Shown: one piece after another, positions 22,629 to 25,941 of the stretch
Layout: each line of letters starts with the position of its first letter
Numbering within the stretch: the stretch's first letter is position 1
From: an uncultured Lachnospiraceae bacterium
GTDB lineage: Bacteria > Bacillota > Clostridia > Lachnospirales > Lachnospiraceae
Length of the DNA stretch: 25,941 nt
Reading direction: 5' to 3'
NCBI GenBank assembly: GCA_910587895.1
Contig: CAJUOE010000284.1
Coordinates: 1 to 25,941, forward strand
Notes under the pieces: generated by a model
Seen by the model: only the letters and a program-made list of their open reading frames with translations
The model's database searches: none
Told to the model about the DNA's origin: nothing
Program-made: the position numbers and the translations under genes

Positions 22629-24147
22629 ACACAAGGATCTGGTCTATCATCTCCACAATAATTTCCCTGTCCAAATTTTCAATATCCTTTAACTCCAGCA
22701 ATCTTTTCAGCCAAGGCGTTTCAAAAACATCCTGCACGGCGCCTTCCTTCTTCTTTTCCTCCAATGCCTCTGCCTGCTTTGTATAAAGTTCCTCTTTTTT
22801 CAGGTAATCTTCACGGTAAGTACGGAATTCCTCTTTGGAAATCAACCCTTCCTTATAATCCTCATAAGCTGATTTCTTTAACTTCTGCACCCTCTCCAAT
22901 TCCCCCTTTACCCGGACAAGCTCTTTCCCAGCAATTTCTTCTGTATCTGGATAATGAAAGGACTGGCTTTTCACAAGTTCCCGTAAATCCTGAATATTAT
23001 GGATAACTGCCCTCAAATCTTCCAAAACAATATCCTCCAGAACATGGAGCGGCAGTGTATGAGGCGTGCAGTACCCTTTCCCATGCCGCTTATATGTACC
23101 GCAATGAAAAGAATAGGTCCTGCCACCATCCGCCCGTTTCCAGGAGCTCTTTGCCATTGCCCTGCCGCAATCCCCACATTTAACAAATCCGGCAAAGATA
23201 TTCCTGTTTTCCTCTAAGCTCATATCCCTGTGCTTTTGTTTCAAAAGTCTCTGCGCCTTTTCCCATGTTTCCGGGTCTATGATTGGCTCATGCGTGCCTT
23301 TTACAATGATCCAGTCTTCCCTCTCCACAAGCCTCTGCCTGCTCCTCATCTGCTGATGCTTTTTGCCCTGCACCATATTTCCCCTATACATTTCATTTTT
23401 CAACATGACATTGATGGTTGAATACGTCCAGTAAGAAGTGCTTTCCAAACGGTTACAGTTTTTGTAATTTTCGCCATTTGCCATTTTATACTCAGACGGG
23501 CAAAGGATTCCTTCTGAATTTAACAGCTTTGCAATGCCCAGTTTCCCCATCCCGCCCACATACAAACGGAATACCTTCCTTACCACCTCTGCCGCATATT
23601 CGTCAACGACAAGCCTGTTTTTATCTGATGGGGATTTCTTGTAGCCATAACTGGTAAACGCCCCGATAAACTCCCCGGCTTTCTGCTTTGATTTTACAGT
23701 CGCCTGGATTTTCTTAGAAATATCCCTGGCATACTGCTCATTGAAAATATTCTTGATTGGCAGAAGCATGTCATAAGCCTGCCGGATGCTGTCAATCCCA
23801 TCCGACACAGAGATAAAACGTACGCCTAATTCCGGAAACACCCTTTCCAGATACCGTCCCGTTTCAATATAGTCACGCCCAAATCTTGATAAGTCCTTAA
23901 CAATGATGCAGTTTATCCTCCCTTCTTCTATGTCGGCAATCATCCGCTTGAAACCGGGACGGTCAAAGCTTGTTCCTGTATAGCCGTCATCGACATAGGT
24001 ATCATATAGAATAAGGTTTTCCATCTTTGAGACATATTCCATTAAAAGTTTTCTCTGGTTCCCTACGCTGTCGCTTTCTTCCTTATCACCATCTTCCCTT
24101 GACAACCTGATATACACAGCCGCATGAAATAATTGCGATTTTTTCAT
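22582..24147 (-). CDS. Large serine recombinase (TnpX/phage integrase type)
   Basis: Site-specific recombinase that integrates or excises a mobile element. 521 residues. Resolvase domain 1-150: AAVYIRLSREDGD with catalytic S16, DDGYTGTSFDRPGFKRM, IIVKDLSRFGRDYIETG with the active-site arginines. Recombinase domain about 160-300 (YGYKKSPSDKNRLVVDEYAAEVVRKVF, WTYSTINVMLKNEMYRGNMVQGK). Zinc ribbon 324-360 (C324, C327, C349, C360: KCGDCGRAM...HCG...GYC). Coiled coil 405-470 (VKGELERVQKLKKS...), then a C-terminal strand ending ICYNFAHF. The gene is intact. Its last codons overlap the amidase gene start, placing the element's end, and so the attachment site, here. A 44-residue ORF overlaps its start codon (ATGA-type coupling). 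Confidence 0.93.
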   Translation of the reverse strand: MKKSQLFHAAVYIRLSREDGDKEESDSVGNQRKLLMEYVSKMENLILYDTYVDDGYTGTSFDRPGFKRMIADIEEGRINCIIVKDLSRFGRDYIETGRYLERVFPELGVRFISVSDGIDSIRQAYDMLLPIKNIFNEQYARDISKKIQATVKSKQKAGEFIGAFTSYGYKKSPSDKNRLVVDEYAAEVVRKVFRLYVGGMGKLGIAKLLNSEGILCPSEYKMANGENYKNCNRLESTSYWTYSTINVMLKNEMYRGNMVQGKKHQQMRSRQRLVEREDWIIVKGTHEPIIDPETWEKAQRLLKQKHRDMSLEENRNIFAGFVKCGDCGRAMAKSSWKRADGGRTYSFHCGTYKRHGKGYCTPHTLPLHVLEDIVLEDLRAVIHNIQDLRELVKSQSFHYPDTEEIAGKELVRVKGELERVQKLKKSAYEDYKEGLISKEEFRTYREDYLKKEELYTKQAEALEEKKKEGAVQDVFETPWLKRLLELKDIENLDREIIVEMIDQILVYENCKIKICYNFAHF

Positions 24148-24278
24148 CCTTGCGCATTCCCCTTTTTGGCATTGTGATCAAGATGGGATTTGATGATACG
24201 GATAAGCAATTCTTCTGCTGAAAATTTTGATAAAAATTCTCTTTCCACTGTATAATGGTCTGGTTCTTTTTTTTTCAA
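24144..24278 (-). CDS. 44-residue accessory ORF translationally coupled to the recombinase (TTG start)
   Basis: Too short for routine calling and opened by TTG. Strong SD AGGAGGG ten bases upstream. It reads M(L)KKKEPDHYTVEREFLSKF then SAEELLIRIIKSHLDHNAKK, an amphipathic helical, charged protein. Its stop TGA overlaps the recombinase ATG (24144-24147), so the two are co-translated. Small ORFs in this position occur in clostridial transposons with large serine recombinases. They may be directionality or regulatory factors; no function is proven and I recall no exact family. A shorter 20-codon frame (24280-24342, MGKAQVHILKQAMVKIRRAV) ends inside its SD and might be a further remnant. Confidence 0.6.
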   Translation of the reverse strand: MKKKEPDHYTVEREFLSKFSAEELLIRIIKSHLDHNAKKGNAQG

Positions 24279-24380
24279 ATTACACTGCCCTCCTGATTTT
24301 AACCATTGCTTGTTTTAAGATATGCACCTGGGCTTTTCCCATATGTATGCTGATTTGCCCCCTGTCTTTTCAGGAAAAAA

Positions 24381-24415
24381 CAAGGCAGGTAAAACAAACA
24401 TTCTACACTGCCTTG
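24381..24415 (-). terminator. Bidirectional-looking terminator after the YhgA/Rpn pseudogene
   Basis: 8-bp stem caaggcag (24381-24388) with ctgccttg (24408-24415) and a 19-base loop. Six T follow on the minus strand (24380-24375) and CTTTTT on the plus strand. It lies about 55 bp past the pseudogene stop codon. Confidence 0.7.
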
Positions 24416-24438
24416 CTTTTTATAACATATTTATTTTT
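24403..24438 (+). repeat. 36-bp direct repeat, copy 1
   Basis: Begins ctacactgccttgc and ends in tttattttt. It is identical to 25599-25634 apart from one base (a to g at the fifth position). This copy includes the right arm of the terminator and the 3' flank of the YhgA/Rpn pseudogene. Confidence 0.9.
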
Positions 24439-24469
24439 CTTCCATAAAAAACATTACTATGCATTATGC

Positions 24470-25453
24470 TCAAAGCCCAAGCCACCCCGTTACTGTCTCC
24501 ACAGCATAACCAACCGCCTGGGCAATCTTCTCCGTATCAAGTCCCATTTCATATAACTTTTTAGCACTCTCCTGAGCCTGCATAAGCCTTCCTTCCTGTT
24601 CAGATTCTTTCCTCATTTCCTGAATCGCCTGACACACATTAACCACCTCGTTTTCATCATCATATTTTATGCCTGAATTTGTAATTGCCTCTATCACATC
24701 CGCCGCCCTGCGCTCCATTTCCCGGAAACGCCTTTCATTGGCTGCCAATACCCTGCTTAAATTTTCCCTGTCTTTCGAATACTTGATAAACAGCATGACT
24801 TCCCGCAGGCTGGACTGGAATTTCATGATCTCCTCATCCGGCATTTGCGCTGGGGCAATCAGCCGCACATGGTAATTGTCCATGCAGGCAAGGACATCCG
24901 GGTCAGACACATCCATCATATCAAAAAGGCTTAATGGCCCATCCCACTCTTCCGAGCCGAAAAAAATAGTCACCGTGATGGATGGTATCAGTCTATCCCC
25001 TGACCAGAAACCACTTAAGAATTCTCCCGCTCCTGGCGTTTTCCTGCCTTCTTCAGCAGATGTTTCCCCCTGCTCCTTTTTCCGTTTCATTTCCTTCCGA
25101 TGTGACTTTGCCGCCTCTTCTACCTGCCCTGCATACTCCAACGCATCATAGAGATTATTCTTCACCGCCATGGCATAATGAATCTCCGCCTGGTTCTCCG
25201 CACCGTAAAGGACATATTCCATCTTTCCGTCCGTCATTGTGGCATATAACTTCTGCACATCACGGAATTTCTAAACCGGAACCACAGCTCCATCCGTACC
25301 ATATGGCAGCGCAATTTTAGTGGAATCACGCTCTGTAAGCTGCTCCGGCAAGATCACCTGCCTCCCACCGTAAATATAGTAATTGAAAATGTCGGCAAAT
25401 ATGCCCGTATCTTTTACATTATCCTTTGTAACTGTATCTGCTTTCAATAGCAT
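24470..25453 (-). pseudogene. YhgA/Rpn-family PD-(D/E)XK nuclease-like gene broken by one in-frame amber codon
   Basis: Reading from 25453 (AAAGGCGG RBS) gives MLLKADTVTKDNVKDTGIFADIFNYYIYGGRQVI, then ALPYGTDGAVVPV, a TAG at 25273-25271, and continues in the same frame with KFRDVQKLYATMTDGKMEYVLYGAENQAEIHYAMAVKNNLYDALEYAGQVEE to a normal end at 24470. The D-x-x-F-x-x-x-F-N-Y start and E-N-Q-A/S-E-I-H-Y-A-M are hallmarks of the recombination-promoting nuclease / 'transposase, YhgA-like' family. Relatives have Gln at the stop position (VPVQ-F-R-D), so a single C-to-T change (CAG to TAG) explains it. The C-terminal helix region VCQAIQEMRKESEQEGR is intact, suggesting a recent break. A fragment could restart at 25258, though without a clear SD. 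Confidence 0.82.
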
Positions 25454-25598
25454 CCACCGCCTTTTTGCATGAATGTATGGCAGGTGTTTTATCAAATTCT
25501 CTCCCTCTTTGCCACAATTTCATTATACTCAAAAAACTTTTTTTTCAAGCGCATCCAAGCCAATTCTCTATAATACAGAGAGGTCTCACTGGGATTCC

Positions 25599-25634
25599 CT
25601 ACGCTGCCTTGCTTTTTATAACATATTTATTTTT
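25599..25634 (+). repeat. 36-bp direct repeat, copy 2
   Basis: Copy of 24403-24438, 1196 bp to the right with one mismatch. Here the left arm of the terminator is missing, so it is a partial copy of a 3' flank. Confidence 0.9.
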
Positions 25635-25833
25635 TTGAACAATAACACAAGAATGAAACCAGATAAGGACAGAAATAAATTCTTTTTGGAAGGTAAAGGT
25701 ATAAATTAAGAAAATTAGCTTCCCAAGAAGACATTTTGTGACAGTGTCTACAGAGATAGCAAGCATCGGATTGCTATAACCACAATCCTCATAACAAATC
25801 TTTGAGATAAAAATACAAAGATATCGAATAGTA

Positions 25834-25842
25834 TGATATAAT
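25834..25842 (+). promoter_or_regulatory. Extended -10 promoter element for the terminal small ORF
   Basis: TGATATAAT: perfect TATAAT (25837-25842) with TG one base upstream. No good -35 is seen. The ORF starts 46 bases downstream. Confidence 0.5.
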
Positions 25843-25887
25843 TTATGTGTTGCTCACCGACACCCGCAACAGGGAGGAGGTGTTTGC

Positions 25888-25941
25888 ATGGAAGTTGTGA
25901 TTTCTTTTTTAGTTGCTGTTTTGGCTGGTGTAGCCTGCCAC
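25888..25941 (+). CDS. Tiny hydrophobic membrane ORF, N-terminal part (cut by window edge)
   Basis: Eighteen codons are visible: MEVVISFLVAVLAGVACH. The SD is excellent (GGGAGGAGG, seven bases before the ATG). A single hydrophobic helix right at the N-terminus matches the many 30-40 residue proteins of Lachnospiraceae that look like type I toxin or holin-like peptides, often with a K-W-L-D type polar tail. The tail lies outside the window. Whether there is an antisense antitoxin RNA cannot be told; the hairpin near 25758 could belong to such a locus. Confidence 0.5.
   Translation, partial: MEVVISFLVAVLAGVACH

Larger units (their letters stand above)
25496..25887. other. Gene-free stretch with direct repeat copy 2, hairpins and a promoter
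   Basis: About 390 bp without a convincing gene. It holds the second copy of the 36-bp direct repeat at 25599-25634 and a small stem tctct/agaga at about 25566-25582. A perfect 6-bp hairpin tagcaa/ttgcta lies near 25758-25777. The extended -10 TGATATAAT is at 25834-25842. Confidence 0.6.

Noticed and set aside
22584..24160. tgcgca motifs at about 22588 and 24151 as paired att sites
   Set aside because: tgcgca is itself palindromic, and the flanking bases match only in inverted orientation; too short to be evidence.

Overview
The window reads as a chromosomal segment of an anaerobic gut Firmicute, most likely a Lachnospiraceae member. Pointers are strong AGGAGG-type ribosome binding sites, moderate GC, the diaminopimelate genes, a cobalamin adenosyltransferase, a TnpX-like large serine recombinase, a YhgA/Rpn-type gene and a very large FIVAR/Ig-repeat glycan hydrolase. 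This placement is inferred from gene content; no rRNA or tRNA is present to confirm it.

Layout. 1-1316 (minus): peptidoglycan precursor genes ddl then murF, with murF cut by the window edge. 1380-3553 (plus): a possibly 5'-truncated secreted protein, a small secreted protein and an EpsG-like polytopic membrane protein. 3600-8385 (minus): a decayed PLP aminotransferase, an Hsp90-like ATPase translationally coupled to a TPR-like protein, then nadA, which has its own candidate promoter. 8575-16486 (minus): a 2204-residue secreted enzyme with a GH30 and a GH43 module, predicted to attack type II arabinogalactan side chains and backbone, and the LacI-type regulator encoded upstream of it. An AT-rich inverted repeat in the enzyme's promoter region shares an AGTAAA core with repeats upstream of the regulator. 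16653-19056 (minus): dapB, dapA (promoter plus an attenuator-like leader) and a corrinoid adenosyltransferase.

19126-19281 is a 156-bp structured element with 10-bp terminal inverted repeats; a shrunken relative lies at 2376-2420. It is followed by a tandem-OB SSB (minus), a cyclophilin (plus), and a CpaE/MinD-like protein with an in-frame 33-bp tandem repeat and an SD inside a hairpin (minus). From 21846 to the right end is a mobile-DNA region. An amidase/SPOR gene has its 5' end overlapped by a large serine recombinase, consistent with site-specific integration. Beyond it are a TTG-initiated small ORF coupled to the recombinase, a YhgA/Rpn-family gene broken by one in-frame amber codon, a 36-bp direct repeat, and the start of a tiny hydrophobic ORF.

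The best candidates for undescribed biology are the Hsp90-like/TPR-like pair, the folded 156-bp element, the regulator/operator/arabinogalactanase unit, and the CpaE-like protein with the variable-looking repeat. All product names rest on reading motifs by eye; no database search was run.
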